A stretch of DNA of 64,000 nt from Roseovarius marisflavi (GCF_900142625.1 NZ_FRBN01000019.1:1-64000), one strand, 5' to 3'. Positions 9,992 through 20,200 are shown, numbered from the stretch's first letter. Notes: a model not told the origin generated them from the letters alone. Numbers and translations are program-made.

Positions 9992-10620
9992 GCGGCTCTG
10001 ATCTTGTCACGCTTACCCGCGACGGCGGGCTCTGGACCGCAACGCTGAACCGGCCCGACAAGGCCAACGCCCTGACCGAGCCGATGCTGACAGAGCTGGC
10101 CGATATCGCCGAGGCTGCGCAAGATGCACGGGTTTTTGTGCTGACCGGCGCGGGCAAGGTGTTTTCCGCCGGGGCAGATCTTGCAGCCGCGCGTGCCGGT
10201 CTTGCCACAAGTCCCGAGTGGGAGCGCCTGTCAGGCGCGATTGCCAAGCTGCCGGGGCTAAGTATCGCCGCGCTCAACGGCACGGTCGCGGGGGGCGCGA
10301 TGGGCATGGTTCTGGCCTGTGACATACGCATCGCGGTCGAGGGCGCAGGGGCGTTTTATCCGGTGATGAAGCTCGGGTTTTTGCCGCAACCCAGTGACCC
10401 CGCGCGCCTTGCCGCGCTGATCGGGCCCGCACGGGCGCGCATGATCCTTTTGGCGGGCGCGAAGATAAAGACCGATGAGGCGCTTGGCTGGGGCCTGTTC
10501 GACCGAGTCGTGACGCGCGACGGCCTGATCGGGGCAGTGCATGAACTGGCGGAGGATGCGCTTGCCGCCAGTCCCGATCATGCGGCCGCGATCAAACGTC
10601 TTTGCCTCGGCGCGCACTGA
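9988..10620 (+). CDS. Enoyl-CoA hydratase/isomerase-family protein
   Basis: This 210-residue crotonase-fold protein is somewhat short for the family (about 250-260). It has the oxyanion-hole segments FSAGADLA and NGTVAGGAMGMVLACD. Where the classical hydratases carry catalytic glutamates, the region reads FYPVMKLGFLP, so the exact reaction (hydration, isomerisation or hydrolysis) is uncertain. The start ATG overlaps the SDR stop by 4 nt, so the two are almost certainly one operon. Two AT-rich inverted repeats follow. Confidence 0.82.
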   Translation: MSGSDLVTLTRDGGLWTATLNRPDKANALTEPMLTELADIAEAAQDARVFVLTGAGKVFSAGADLAAARAGLATSPEWERLSGAIAKLPGLSIAALNGTVAGGAMGMVLACDIRIAVEGAGAFYPVMKLGFLPQPSDPARLAALIGPARARMILLAGAKIKTDEALGWGLFDRVVTRDGLIGAVHELAEDALAASPDHAAAIKRLCLGAH

Positions 10621-10637
10621 CAGAGCGGGCTGGCGGT

Positions 10638-10684
10638 CATTTTCTTTGAAAGAAAATGGATCAGAAAATTCGTCTAATTTTCTG
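10638..10684. terminator. Two tandem perfect inverted repeats between convergent genes
   Basis: CATTTTCTTT-g-AAAGAAAATG at 10638-10658 and CAGAAAATT-cgtct-AATTTTCTG at 10662-10684 are both perfect. They lie in the gap between the plus-strand hydratase gene and the minus-strand HNH gene. The stems are AT-rich with T-runs in both directions, so a bidirectional terminator is the simplest reading. GC-rich stem bases typical of strong intrinsic terminators are missing. Confidence 0.5.
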
Positions 10685-10696
10685 GGCTCTGCGTGG

Positions 10697-10996
10697 CTAG
10701 CGCTTGCGCCGCCTGCCCGGTGTTTTCGAGTGGAAATCGGGCGGCCGCTTTGCCACCCAGGCAATGAATTTTGCAAGACGCGGATGCGCACGCAGCGCAG
10801 TGATCGTGCTAAAGTCGCGCGCCAGCTCGGCCTCGGTCAGCGTGGCATGGATTTCGTTGTGGCAGATCTGGTGCAACAAGATGGTGGCACCGCCCTTGCA
10901 GCCCTTAAGTTTCGGCACAAGGTGATGCAGGCTTTGCCGCGTGCCCGGCAGAATGCCCCGGCCACAAAGCGGGCAGATTGGTAATTCTGACGCTAT
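10697..10996 (-). CDS. Small HNH-type endonuclease-like protein with apparent ATA start
   Basis: The frame from 10996 encodes about 99 residues with a CPLC motif near the start, then SLHHLVPK and HQICHNEIH. This is the Cys-His pattern of small HNH nucleases common in Rhodobacterales. An ATG-initiated reading (10918) would begin after the CPLC and LHHL motifs and destroy the domain. Upstream there is an in-frame TGA and no ATG, GTG or TTG before CPLC. An ATA at 10994-10996 sits 7 nt after AAAGGA, exactly where a start belongs. So the gene either uses a rare ATA start or has lost its ATG by mutation or sequencing error. Confidence 0.65.
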   Translation of the reverse strand: MASELPICPLCGRGILPGTRQSLHHLVPKLKGCKGGATILLHQICHNEIHATLTEAELARDFSTITALRAHPRLAKFIAWVAKRPPDFHSKTPGRRRKR

Positions 10997-11064
10997 GACT
11001 TGATCCTTTCACCCACTGCGGGCAAGAGGATGGCGCGCAGTGGTTAAAAGACAAGAGGTATGTG

Positions 11065-12381
11065 ATGGACGGGCAACCAGAAATTATCACCCAGGCGATG
11101 GGTTATGCCCTTCAGGGGTGGGAGATGGCGCAGGCCTGGCTGCTGAGCCCCGCCGCTTGGTCGCAATTCGCGCTTTTGGTTGCCGCCTATCTTTTGGCCG
11201 TGCTGATCAGTCGCCGCCTTGTCCCCAGCCTGACCCGGTTTTTGACACCTCCCGCAGGGCAGGAGAACGTCATCGCCTCGGCGCGGCGCTTTGTGCTGAT
11301 ATTCCTACCGCTTTTGATGCCCTTGCTGGCCTATGGCCTGACTGGAATTGGCGAGGGCGTGACCCGTTCGATCTTTGGCTCGGGCGAGGTGATCGCCCTT
11401 GGCAAGCGGCTGTTCCTGTTTTTGGCAGCGCGCCTTTTCGTCCGGGAGATTCTGACCGACCCGTTCCTGCGCATGTTGGGGCGGTTCGTTCTGATGCCGG
11501 TTGCCGCTCTTTATCTTTTCGGCCTGCTTGACGTTGCCAATGCAAAGCTTGCGGCGATTTCGGTCAACCTTGGCAACATCAGCTTTTCGGTCCTCGCGCT
11601 GATCCGCGGGGCGGTTTCGGGCGCGCTTTTGTTCTGGCTTGGCCGCTGGTCGCACACGCAATCCGAGGATTACATCAAGCGCCAGGAAGAGCTGCGCCCC
11701 GCCACGCGGGAACTGGCGATGAAGGCCAGCCAGATCGTGATTTTCGGTGCCGCGTTCCTCTTGCTGATGTCGATCATGGGCATCGACCTGACGGCCATCG
11801 CCGTCTTGGGCGGCGCGCTTGGTGTTGGTATCGGGCTTGGCCTGCAACAGATCGCAGCGAATTTCGTCTCGGGTGTCATCCTGTTGCTCGAGGGGCAGAC
11901 CACCGTCGGCGATTACGTGGTACTGGACAATGGCGAGGAGGGCACGATTTTCAAAATGACCGCCCGCGCCGCCATTCTAGAAACTATCGATGGGCGCTGG
12001 ATCGTGGTGCCCAACGAGGATTTCATCACCAGCCGGGTGGTCAACTATTCCGATGCCGGCAAGCGCCACCGCTATGAGGCGGCGTTTTCCGTCAGCTACG
12101 AGACAGATATCAACCTGATCCCCGAGATGGTCGAGGCCGCCGTACGCAAGCTGCCCTTTATCCTGCAAGACCCCGACGGTCCGGAATGCGAGCTTAAGGC
12201 CTTCGCCGATAGCGGCGTGGAATTCAGCGTCGAATATTGGGTCGAAGGGATCGAGGATCTGACTCAGAAATACCGCTCTGGCGTGCTTTTTGCGATCTGG
12301 AACGTGCTCAAGGCCAACAGTATCGAAATCCCTTATCCGCAACGCGTCGTGCATCACAAAGGGGTGAACCCGCTGTCATGA
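11065..12381 (+). CDS. MscS-family mechanosensitive channel
   Basis: The 438-residue membrane protein has several N-terminal transmembrane helices followed by the MscS pore and beta domain. The pore helix region GGALGVGIGLGLQQIAANF is glycine/alanine-rich as expected, and VVPNEDFI with a soluble C-terminal domain follows. It would open under membrane tension to release osmolytes. GTG at 11062 is possible, but the ATG at 11065 has better spacing to AAGAGG. Its stop overlaps the next gene in an ATGA. Confidence 0.88.
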   Translation: MDGQPEIITQAMGYALQGWEMAQAWLLSPAAWSQFALLVAAYLLAVLISRRLVPSLTRFLTPPAGQENVIASARRFVLIFLPLLMPLLAYGLTGIGEGVTRSIFGSGEVIALGKRLFLFLAARLFVREILTDPFLRMLGRFVLMPVAALYLFGLLDVANAKLAAISVNLGNISFSVLALIRGAVSGALLFWLGRWSHTQSEDYIKRQEELRPATRELAMKASQIVIFGAAFLLLMSIMGIDLTAIAVLGGALGVGIGLGLQQIAANFVSGVILLLEGQTTVGDYVVLDNGEEGTIFKMTARAAILETIDGRWIVVPNEDFITSRVVNYSDAGKRHRYEAAFSVSYETDINLIPEMVEAAVRKLPFILQDPDGPECELKAFADSGVEFSVEYWVEGIEDLTQKYRSGVLFAIWNVLKANSIEIPYPQRVVHHKGVNPLS

Positions 12382-13550
12382 CAGGGGCGCTTGTCATCGG
12401 GGCCGGGCCTGCGGGGCTCATCGCGGCGGACGTGCTGGCGCGCGCGGGGCACCGGGTTGTGGTCACGGAGGCCAAACCATCGGTCGGGCGCAAATTTCTG
12501 ATGGCGGGTAAATCCGGGTTGAACCTGACCAAGGTGGAAAGTGCCGACAGCTTTCTTGCCGCTTACGGCGCGGCCGCCCCGCACTTGCGCCCGATGCTGG
12601 CCGAGTTTGGGCCGGACGCGGTGCAGGCCTGGGCGCGTGGCCTTGGCCAGGATCTCTTTACCGGCACCACGGGGCGGGTATTCCCGCGCGTGATGAAGGC
12701 CTCGCCGCTGTTGCGCGCCTGGCTCAAGCACCTGCGCGAAGTGGGGGTCGACATCCGCACCCGCTGGTCCTGGCAGGGCTGGGATGAGGGCGCCGTTTTC
12801 GACACGCCTGAGGGGGTGCAACGACTTACGCCCGACGTGACGGTTCTGGCCTGTGGCGGCGCAAGCTGGGCGCGGCTTGGATCGAGCGGGGCCTGGGCCA
12901 GGCAAATGAACCCCGAGGATATCGAGGCGTTCAAACCGGCGAATGTCGGTGCCCGGGTCGAGTGGTCCGCGCATATGAAACGTCATTTCGGACAGCCCGT
13001 CAAAGGCGTTGCACTTGGGGCCGGGCCGCTTCACTCACGTGGCGAATTTATCATCTCAGCAAGCGGGATTGAGGGCGGCGGGGTGTATGAGGTCAGTGCC
13101 GCGCTGCGCGAGGGCGCGCCGCTTGTGCTTGATCTTCTACCCAACATGACAGAGGCGCAGATCGCCGATAAGCTGAATAAGGTCAGAGGCCGCGACAGCC
13201 TGCAAAACCGGCTGCGCAAGGCGCTGAAGCTTGATCCGGTGAAACAGGCGCTGTTGATGGAATTTGGCCACCCCCTGCCCGATGATCCCGCACAACTTTT
13301 GAAAGCATTGCCCCTTCGCCTTGCCGGGATGCGCCCGATGGACGAGGCGATTTCAACCGCCGGGGGGCTGCGGTTCGAGGCTTTGGATCGAGGCTTGATG
13401 ATCCGCCATCGCCCCGGCGTTTTTGCCGCCGGAGAGATGCTTGACTGGGAGGCGCCGACAGGCGGCTATCTGTTGACCGCCTGCCTTGCGACCGGGCGTT
13501 GGGCCGGGCGCCACGCCGCCGCCTATCAGGGCAGTGCCGCCGCTTTCTGA
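12378..13550 (+). CDS. FAD-dependent oxidoreductase, HI0933/TIGR03862-like flavoprotein
   Basis: The 390-residue flavoprotein begins MTGALVIGAGPAGL, a Rossmann FAD-binding motif, followed by KFLMAGKSGLNLTK, typical of the YhiN/HI0933 group. A C-terminal motif GGLRFEALD...FAAGEMLDWEAPTGGY completes the FAD site. The reaction of this branch is not established. The ATG overlaps the MscS stop by 4 nt, and the longer frame from 12237 runs inside the channel gene. Its 3' end overlaps the convergent GST gene by 25 nt. Confidence 0.82.
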   Translation: MTGALVIGAGPAGLIAADVLARAGHRVVVTEAKPSVGRKFLMAGKSGLNLTKVESADSFLAAYGAAAPHLRPMLAEFGPDAVQAWARGLGQDLFTGTTGRVFPRVMKASPLLRAWLKHLREVGVDIRTRWSWQGWDEGAVFDTPEGVQRLTPDVTVLACGGASWARLGSSGAWARQMNPEDIEAFKPANVGARVEWSAHMKRHFGQPVKGVALGAGPLHSRGEFIISASGIEGGGVYEVSAALREGAPLVLDLLPNMTEAQIADKLNKVRGRDSLQNRLRKALKLDPVKQALLMEFGHPLPDDPAQLLKALPLRLAGMRPMDEAISTAGGLRFEALDRGLMIRHRPGVFAAGEMLDWEAPTGGYLLTACLATGRWAGRHAAAYQGSAAAF

Positions 13551-14113
13551 AAGGCCGGACGCTCCATGATGGTCGCCGCATAGGCATTCAGCTTGTCACC
13601 GGCATCCGGGAAACCCGCCTTTTTGGCCCAGCCCATGCAATGAACCAAGAGCATGTCCGGAATGGTCATTTCTTCGCCCTTCAGGAACGGCCCGTCAAGC
13701 GCATCGGACAGGCGCGCGATATTGCGGGCATATTCCCATTTCAGTGACTCCTTGACCTCGGGCACGCGCTGCTCTTCGGGCAAGACAAAGCTGTGGCGCG
13801 CGGCGGTCCAGAGAACGCCGTCGATGTCATCCAGAATCTGGTGGGTGAAGGCATCCTGACGGGCGCGCGCAACGGTGCCCGGCGCATTGGTCAGCGCGCG
13901 ATGCTTGTCGGCCAGAAAGGTCATGATCGCGGCGGAATCGGTCAGCACCGCATCACCATCCCGCAGCGCCGGGATCTTGCCCGACGGGTTGGCGGCAAGC
14001 GCCTCGGGCGAGCGGGGCGCGGCCGGGATGTGGTTATAGTCCTGGCCAAGTTCTTCTAGCATCCAAAGCACGCGAAAGGCGCGGCTGGCGCGGGTGCCGA
14101 TGACGTCATACAT
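13526..14113 (-). CDS. Glutathione S-transferase-family protein
   Basis: This 195-residue protein has an N-terminal thioredoxin-like domain, starting MYDVIGTRASRAFRVLWML, with NPSGKIPAL and DSAAI as the glutathione-binding cis-proline and SNAIL-type segments. An all-helical C-terminal domain follows. It likely conjugates or reduces small electrophiles with glutathione. A longer frame starts at 14152, but the ATG at 14113 follows AGGGAA and fits the family start. It is convergent with the flavoprotein gene. Confidence 0.85.
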   Translation of the reverse strand: MYDVIGTRASRAFRVLWMLEELGQDYNHIPAAPRSPEALAANPSGKIPALRDGDAVLTDSAAIMTFLADKHRALTNAPGTVARARQDAFTHQILDDIDGVLWTAARHSFVLPEEQRVPEVKESLKWEYARNIARLSDALDGPFLKGEEMTIPDMLLVHCMGWAKKAGFPDAGDKLNAYAATIMERPAFQKAAALP

Positions 14114-14183
14114 ACGAAATTTCCCTGTTGTGAGTGATTGGCACAGCTTCACCTAAAGGGAAGGCAGGTGCAATGCCTAGCGG

Positions 14184-15212
14184 TTAGCGCATTGCCGCGA
14201 GCATCGCCAGACGGATCAGGGCGCGCTCGACAAGGGCCATGCCCGGCGCGCGTTGCCCGGCCGAGCGCAATTGTAGGTCGGTATCGGTGAGGATCGTCAG
14301 CGCCTGTTCAAGCTTGGGCGCGCCCCAGCCCTGTGCCTGGCGCAGCATGCGATCACGGCGCGGGCCAAAGATCGGCGGGCGCATGCGGCCGATGCCCTGT
14401 GCCGCGCCACCGGGATCAGAAGCCGCCGTATAGAGCGCGCGAAAATGCCGGGTGGCGCCGATGCAAAGCGTCACCGGCTGGGTGCCCTGCGCCTTGAGGC
14501 GCCGCATCACCGGGCCGATTTCGGGCGAGCGGCCTTCAGCCACGATATTGAGCACATCATCAAGATCGGCCTCGGTCGAGGCAGGCGCGCAGGCAGTGAT
14601 GTCATCCGCCGTCACCGGGGTGTCATCGTCGATCTTGTAGAGCGCAAGCTTTTCCATGGTCTGGCGGAAATCACCGGGGTCAAGATCCTGCGCAAGCGCC
14701 GTCAGATCGGTCATCGCGCCAGAGCCGACATTGCTCAACCCGACCTTGGCCAGGGACGCCTCGATATCCGCGCGCGAGGGCGGATCGTCGTAAATCCCGA
14801 CGGCATAGGCGTTGGGGTGGCCCTCGAACGCCTTGCGCAATTTCGATGTCGCCTTGAGCTGGTTGGCGCTCACGATGATCTGGGCGTCGCCCTCTGCCCA
14901 ATCGGCAAGGGCGGCAAGAATCGGGGCTGAAAGCACCTCGGTCGCCTCTTCGACAAAGGCGACGCGCGGGCCGGGGAAAAACCCCTGCGCCTTGATCGCA
15001 TCAAGCAACAGGGCCGGATCTTTGCGCAGATCACCCGCCGACATGCGGGTCAGGCGCATTTCCTCTTCGCCGGTGGGGCCGATCAGGGCGGCAATCACCT
15101 CTTGCCGTTTGAGGGCAATGCGCATGGCATCGGGGCCATAGATCAACAGGCCGGCGCGCCCCGGTTCGGGCCGCGAGAAATACCGCGGCGCATCACGGGG
15201 CGAAAGTTTCAT
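14184..15212 (-). CDS. holA: DNA polymerase III delta subunit
   Basis: The delta subunit opens the sliding clamp within the clamp loader. The 342-residue protein has the expected three-domain AAA+-like length and begins [12 protein letters not shown]. Lacking a P-loop is normal for delta. Its ATG overlaps the stop of lptE by 4 nt, and leuS-lptE-holA is a common alphaproteobacterial order, which supports the call beyond sequence similarity. Confidence 0.9.
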   Translation of the reverse strand: MKLSPRDAPRYFSRPEPGRAGLLIYGPDAMRIALKRQEVIAALIGPTGEEEMRLTRMSAGDLRKDPALLLDAIKAQGFFPGPRVAFVEEATEVLSAPILAALADWAEGDAQIIVSANQLKATSKLRKAFEGHPNAYAVGIYDDPPSRADIEASLAKVGLSNVGSGAMTDLTALAQDLDPGDFRQTMEKLALYKIDDDTPVTADDITACAPASTEADLDDVLNIVAEGRSPEIGPVMRRLKAQGTQPVTLCIGATRHFRALYTAASDPGGAAQGIGRMRPPIFGPRRDRMLRQAQGWGAPKLEQALTILTDTDLQLRSAGQRAPGMALVERALIRLAMLAAMR

Positions 15213-15700
15213 TGCGCCGGGGTTGGCGCGGCGGCCAGAAGGCGGGTGCTTATCTGTTCGCTCAGAATGTTCATCAGGCGCGTTTCGGCGTCGCGTTCGG
15301 CGGCCAGCGTGGCAACCGGCGTGCCCGAGGCGGAATAGCTTGTAAAGCTGTCAACCTTGCCCGAGGTCACCACCGCGCCGGTTTCAAGATCGCGCAGGGC
15401 ATAGGTCACGTTGCCCAGAACATTAAACCGGGTGGCCACGTTGCTGGCGCTGATCGCGCTCGAATCCTGCCGGATATCAATGCCATAGCTAAGCCCAAAG
15501 CGCCCCGCAGAGGTTCGCCCAAAACGCTCTTCAAGCGCGCGGGTCAGAAGATACCCTGCGCGGGTGTTGGGCGCGTCAATCTCGATCTGCCCCCGAAGGG
15601 CACTGCCCGCCCCGCCCGGCGCATAGGCCGGGGTAAACCCGCAGGCTCCAAGGGCAGCGGCCCCCAGCAAAAGCAGATGGCGGCGGTTAAATGACAACAT
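15209..15700 (-). CDS. lptE: LPS-assembly lipoprotein LptE
   Basis: LptE is the outer-membrane lipoprotein plugged into LptD for lipopolysaccharide insertion. The 163-residue protein starts [20 protein letters not shown], a lipoprotein signal with the cysteine at residue 20, and the mature region begins [10 protein letters not shown], typical of the family. It overlaps leuS by 14 nt and holA by 4 nt, giving a tight operon. Family similarity is modest at sequence level, as usual for LptE, but the context is strong. Confidence 0.88.
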   Translation of the reverse strand: MLSFNRRHLLLLGAAALGACGFTPAYAPGGAGSALRGQIEIDAPNTRAGYLLTRALEERFGRTSAGRFGLSYGIDIRQDSSAISASNVATRFNVLGNVTYALRDLETGAVVTSGKVDSFTSYSASGTPVATLAAERDAETRLMNILSEQISTRLLAAAPTPAQ

Positions 15701-18248
15701 TCACGATCCGTCCGGGGACGACGATGACCTTCTTGGGCTGGGCCCCATCCAGCGCCTTGACCACAGCATCATGGGCCAGCGCGATTTTTTCAACCTCAGA
15801 CTTCGGCATATCATGCGGAACGCTGATTTCTGCGCGCCGCTTGCCGTTGATCTGAATCGGCAGGGTCACGTTTTCATCGACCAGCATCGCCGGGTCGGCC
15901 ACAGGCCAGGGCGCGGTGGCGACAAGCCCGGTGCCGCCCAGCATCGCCCAGATATCTTCGGACAGGTGCGGCGTCATCGGCGACATAAGCTGTGCCAGGG
16001 TCAGGGTGGCCTTGGTCTTGGCCGCCTTGCCCGCATTTGAGCGCGCCAGCGTGTTGGTGAAGGCGTAAAGCCGGGCGATTGCCGCGTTGAAGCCAAAGGA
16101 TTCGACGCCCTTGGTGACCTCGTCCACGGCCTTGTGCATCTCGCGCAGAAGGGCCTCGTCGGCCTCTGGCGTGGCCGCCTCGGAGGCATTGGCGATCTCG
16201 GAGGCGATACGCCAGACGCGGGCAAGGTGCTTGGAGGCCGCCTCGGCGCCAGAGGCGGTCCATTCCACATCACGCTCGGGGGGGCTGTCGCTCAACACGA
16301 ACCAGCGCGCTGTATCGGCGCCATAGGCCGAGATGATGCTGGCCGGATCGACCACGTTCTTCTTGGATTTCGACATTTTCGCCGACGGGATGATCTCGAC
16401 CGGGGTGCCATCGGCCAGTTTGCCGTCGCTGACCTCTTCGGGCAGGTGATAGACCGGGCGATCACTGGCATCGCGGGTCTGATAGATTTCATGCGTGACC
16501 ATGCCTTGGGTGAACAGCGCATTGAAAGGCTCGATTGCCTTTTTCGGCAAATGCCCGGTGATGTGCATCGCGCGGGCAAAGAAGCGCGAATAAAGCAGGT
16601 GCAAAATAGCGTGCTCGATGCCGCCGATATATTGATCGACGTTCATCCAGTATTCGGCCTCGGCCATGTCGGTGGGCGTCGCGGCATGCGGCGCCGTGAA
16701 GCGGGCGTAATACCACGAGCTATCGACAAAGGTATCCATCGTGTCGGTTTCGCGGGTCGCGGGCGCGCCGCAGGCGGGGCAGGTGCAATCGCGCCATGTG
16801 GGATGGCGGTCAAGCGGATTGCCGGGAACCGAGAAATCAATCGGCGTGCCATCCTCATCGTAGGGCAATTGGACGGGAAGGTTTTCCTTGGCCTCGGGCA
16901 CCACGCCGCAGGCCTCGCAATGCACCACCGGAATCGGACAGCCCCAATAGCGTTGCCGCGACAGGCCCCAATCGCGCAGGCGGAACTTGGTCACGCCCTG
17001 CCCGACGCCATTGGCTTCGCAGAACTCGATCGCGGCACTCACCGCCGCTTCGCCGGTCTGCTCCTCGTCGCCCGCAAAGCCGCGCACAAAGCGGGTTTTC
17101 TCGGATTTCGCGGGCACAAAGGCCTCGCTCAGCGGCTCGGCACCTCCGTCAAGCGGCTCAAACACCGGGATGATCGGCAGCTCGTACTTGGTGGCAAACT
17201 CAAAGTCGCGCTGATCATGCGCCGGACAGCCGAAAATCGCGCCGGTGCCATAGTCCATCAGGATGAAATTGGCGATATAGACCGGCAATTCACAGGATGT
17301 GTCGAACGGGTGGCGCGCGCGCAGGCCAGTGTCAAAGCCCATCTTTTCGGCCTTTTCGATGGCCTCGGCGGTGGTGCCGCCTTTGCGGGCCTCAACGCAA
17401 AAGGTGGCCACATCCTCGCGGTCGCGTTCAAGCGTCTTGGCAAGCGGATGATCCGGCGAAATGCCCACGAAAGACGCGCCCATCAAGGTGTCGGGACGGG
17501 TGGTATAAACCTCAACCCGGTCATGCCCGTCAAATCCGTCGACAAGACCAAAGGCAAACTGAAGCCCGCGCGATTTGCCGATCCAGTTTTCCTGCATCAG
17601 GCGCACCTTGGCGGGCCAGTTTTCAAGCCCGTCCAGCGCCTCAAGAAGCTCTTCGGCCATATCGGAAATGCGGAAGAACCACTGCGTCAGCTCGCGGCGC
17701 TCCACCTCGGCACCAGAACGCCAGCCCTTGCCGTCAATCACCTGCTCATTGGCCAGAACGGTCATATCGACCGGATCCCAGTTGACCACGGCATTCTTGC
17801 GATAGACCAGACCCTCGGCGAGCATATCGAGAAAGAGCGCCTGTTGCTGGCCGTAATATTCCGGATCGCAGGTCGCGAATTCGCGGCTCCAGTCGATGCT
17901 GAGGCCAAGCGGCTTCATCTGGGCGCGCATGTCGGCGATGTTCTGATAGGTCCAGTCCTTGGGATGCCCGCCAATCGCCATCGCGGCGTTTTCGGCCGGC
18001 ATGCCGAACGCGTCCCAGCCCATGGGGTGCAGCACGTTATGCCCGGTCGCGATCTTGTAGCGCGCCACGACATCGCCCATCGTATAGTTGCGCACATGGC
18101 CCATATGGATGCGCCCCGAGGGATAGGGGAACATTTCCAGCACATAGTATTTTGGCTTGCCGCCCTCGCGGGCGGCCTTGAAAATACCGGCCTGATCCCA
18201 GGCCTGTTGCCATTTCGCTTCGATTTCAGCGGCTGAATAGCGCGACAT
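15687..18248 (-). CDS. leuS: Leucyl-tRNA synthetase
   Basis: This class I synthetase charges tRNA-Leu. The 853-residue protein has the HIGH-type signature HMGH in [13 protein letters not shown] near residue 45 and the KMSKS loop in [10 protein letters not shown] in the C-terminal half. The CP1 editing insertion lies between them. Cysteine pairs HCEAC and CPAC may form a zinc site. Length is normal. It heads the leuS-lptE-holA operon and is divergent from a glycosyltransferase gene. A 700-codon antisense frame is a shadow. Confidence 0.97.
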   Translation of the reverse strand: MSRYSAAEIEAKWQQAWDQAGIFKAAREGGKPKYYVLEMFPYPSGRIHMGHVRNYTMGDVVARYKIATGHNVLHPMGWDAFGMPAENAAMAIGGHPKDWTYQNIADMRAQMKPLGLSIDWSREFATCDPEYYGQQQALFLDMLAEGLVYRKNAVVNWDPVDMTVLANEQVIDGKGWRSGAEVERRELTQWFFRISDMAEELLEALDGLENWPAKVRLMQENWIGKSRGLQFAFGLVDGFDGHDRVEVYTTRPDTLMGASFVGISPDHPLAKTLERDREDVATFCVEARKGGTTAEAIEKAEKMGFDTGLRARHPFDTSCELPVYIANFILMDYGTGAIFGCPAHDQRDFEFATKYELPIIPVFEPLDGGAEPLSEAFVPAKSEKTRFVRGFAGDEEQTGEAAVSAAIEFCEANGVGQGVTKFRLRDWGLSRQRYWGCPIPVVHCEACGVVPEAKENLPVQLPYDEDGTPIDFSVPGNPLDRHPTWRDCTCPACGAPATRETDTMDTFVDSSWYYARFTAPHAATPTDMAEAEYWMNVDQYIGGIEHAILHLLYSRFFARAMHITGHLPKKAIEPFNALFTQGMVTHEIYQTRDASDRPVYHLPEEVSDGKLADGTPVEIIPSAKMSKSKKNVVDPASIISAYGADTARWFVLSDSPPERDVEWTASGAEAASKHLARVWRIASEIANASEAATPEADEALLREMHKAVDEVTKGVESFGFNAAIARLYAFTNTLARSNAGKAAKTKATLTLAQLMSPMTPHLSEDIWAMLGGTGLVATAPWPVADPAMLVDENVTLPIQINGKRRAEISVPHDMPKSEVEKIALAHDAVVKALDGAQPKKVIVVPGRIVNVVI

Positions 18249-18400
18249 GGACGGCGCCCCTTATCTGTGATGACGGTGTTGGGGCGGTGATAGGGCCTCG
18301 CTGCACGCGGGTCCAGTGGGTAGGGCCAAAAATGCAGGGCTTTGCAGCACGCAGTGGCAGTATTATAAGCCCACAAGTGACAGAGGCAGCGGCAATTTAC

Positions 18401-19645
18401 ATGAAAATCCTTTTCATCCATCAGAATTTCCCCGGACAATACAAGCATCTGGCCCCGCTTTTGGCGCGGCAGGGGCATAAATGCGTGGCCTTGACCCTGC
18501 GGGTGAAAGAGGCGACCAACTGGCAAGGGGTGCGGGTTCTGCCCTATGCCCTGCCGGAGCGGGACGGTCAAAAGCTTCATCCTTGGCTGGTTGATCTCGA
18601 TACCAAGATCACGCGCGGCGAGGCCTGTTATCGCGCGGCCTGCAAGATACGCGATGCGGGATTCGAGCCGGATCTTATCCTGGCGCATCCCGGTTGGGGC
18701 GAATCGATGTTTCTGCGCGATGTCTGGCCAAAGGCGCGCATGGGCCTGTACTGCGAGCTTTATCACCACGCAGGCTTTCCGCATCTGAATTTCGACCCGG
18801 AATTCGCCAGCAAATCCCCCGAGGTCGAGCCGCTGCGCATTCGGATGAAGAACCTCAACAACCATCTGCATTTCGAGTTTGCCCATGCCGGGATAAGCCC
18901 GACGGCGTTTCAGGCCGATACATTTCCCGCGCCCTTCCGCGAGCGCATCACCCTGAGCCACGATGGCATCAACACGGTTCAGGCCCGTCCTGCCCCGGAT
19001 GTGCGCCTTACCATCGAAGGGCAATGCGACGTCACCCGCAAGGACGAGGTGATCACCTTCGTGAACCGCAACCTGGAACCTTACCGCGGCTATCACATCT
19101 TCATGCGCGCCCTGCCCCGGCTTTTGCGCGAACGCCCGAATGCGACCGTGCTTGTCGTGGGCGGCGACGAGGTAAGCTATGGCGCGCGCGCGCCGATGGG
19201 GAAAACCTGGAAACAGATTTTCATCGACGAGGTGCGCGACCAGATTTCAGATGCCGATTGGGAAAGGGTCCGGTTCCTTGGGCGCATCCCCTATGATCAG
19301 TTCCTGCGCCTGATTCAGGTCACCCGCGTTCACGTCTATCTGACCTATCCGTTTGTTCTGAGCTGGAGCTTGCTTGAGGCGATGAGCTGTGGCGCGGCTA
19401 TCGTGGCCGGCGATACCGCGCCGGTGCGCGAAGTGATCCGCGATGATGAAACCGGGCGGCTTGTCGATTTCTTTGACGGCGACGGCCTTGTCGATCAGGT
19501 CTGTGATCTGCTCGAGGACGATGCCGCGCGCAGGCGCCTGGGCGATACCGCCCGCAAGATGATCCGCGCGCAGTATGATCTTCAAACAATCTGCCTGCCC
19601 CGGCAAATCGACTGGGTCAAGGATGTGATGGATCAGCCGCTCTAG
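18401..19645 (+). CDS. Glycosyltransferase, GT4 family (GT-B fold)
   Basis: The 414-residue protein starts MKILFIHQNFPGQYKHLAP and ends with a Rossmann-like C-terminal half typical of group 1 glycosyltransferases. There SWSLLEAMSCGAAIVAGD carries the nucleotide-sugar binding E-x7-E-like region. Substrates are unknown. The ATG at 18401 is chosen over 18287 because AGAGG precedes it and the family start motif begins there. It lies alone between leuS and the DUF3576 gene, about 6 kb left of the polysaccharide locus, and may or may not serve the same polymer. Confidence 0.85.
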   Translation: MKILFIHQNFPGQYKHLAPLLARQGHKCVALTLRVKEATNWQGVRVLPYALPERDGQKLHPWLVDLDTKITRGEACYRAACKIRDAGFEPDLILAHPGWGESMFLRDVWPKARMGLYCELYHHAGFPHLNFDPEFASKSPEVEPLRIRMKNLNNHLHFEFAHAGISPTAFQADTFPAPFRERITLSHDGINTVQARPAPDVRLTIEGQCDVTRKDEVITFVNRNLEPYRGYHIFMRALPRLLRERPNATVLVVGGDEVSYGARAPMGKTWKQIFIDEVRDQISDADWERVRFLGRIPYDQFLRLIQVTRVHVYLTYPFVLSWSLLEAMSCGAAIVAGDTAPVREVIRDDETGRLVDFFDGDGLVDQVCDLLEDDAARRRLGDTARKMIRAQYDLQTICLPRQIDWVKDVMDQPL

Positions 19646-19705
19646 CCAAAACGGGGTGCAAAGCGCCGTGCCGAGGAGAACGCCCCGGCATGCATTTTGC
19701 CCAAA

Positions 19706-20200
19706 TCAGAACTTCGCCGCGTTGATCCGCAACTGACGGGCCCGATTCAGGATCGCGTCCTCGACCGCGCGCTCGGTGGCGGCGCTGACTGGTCCACCGC
19801 GCGATTGTAACGCAACGTTCAGGGACCGCGCATCCAAGGCCGGATCACTGATCAACACTGTGGCACGATAGGCCTGACCGCCCCCCGGAGGGGTTCCATA
19901 GCCGGTCGAAATCAGACCGGTAAACGGATCAGCGGCCTCAACAGGCAGGAAATCGAGCACCTGAAGCGTCGCCGTCCAGAGAAAGCGGTTGACCTTGACC
20001 TCATCCTTGGCGCCCTTGAAGGCATCAAAAATCGAACCGCCAGCGCCACGCGCGTTGGACTCGCGCCCGCCCTTGACCGTCATCGCGTCAGGATCAAGTT
20101 TTGCATCCTGAAACCCGGCGCAACCGGCCAATAGCACAAGGCAGGCCACACTAAGGCCAGCGATATTCATACGGGGTTTGATCATGGCACCGTCCGACAC
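19706..20200 (-). CDS. DUF3576 lipoprotein
   Basis: The protein is 164 residues long from a GTG start at 20200, or 159 from the ATG at 20185. A hydrophobic stretch ends LVLLAGC, a lipobox with the cysteine as probable acylated residue. The mature part resembles DUF3576, a family of unknown function often encoded close to leuS in alphaproteobacteria. GTG 20200 is kept because AGGGAAGAG precedes it; the ATG has no clear ribosome-binding site. Likely an outer-membrane lipoprotein. Confidence 0.75.
   Translation of the reverse strand: MSDGAMIKPRMNIAGLSVACLVLLAGCAGFQDAKLDPDAMTVKGGRESNARGAGGSIFDAFKGAKDEVKVNRFLWTATLQVLDFLPVEAADPFTGLISTGYGTPPGGGQAYRATVLISDPALDARSLNVALQSRGGPVSAATERAVEDAILNRARQLRINAAKF

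Noticed and set aside
16134-18236. 700-codon open frame opposite leuS
   Set aside because: Antisense shadow typical of GC-rich codon use; leuS carries all synthetase motifs on the other strand.
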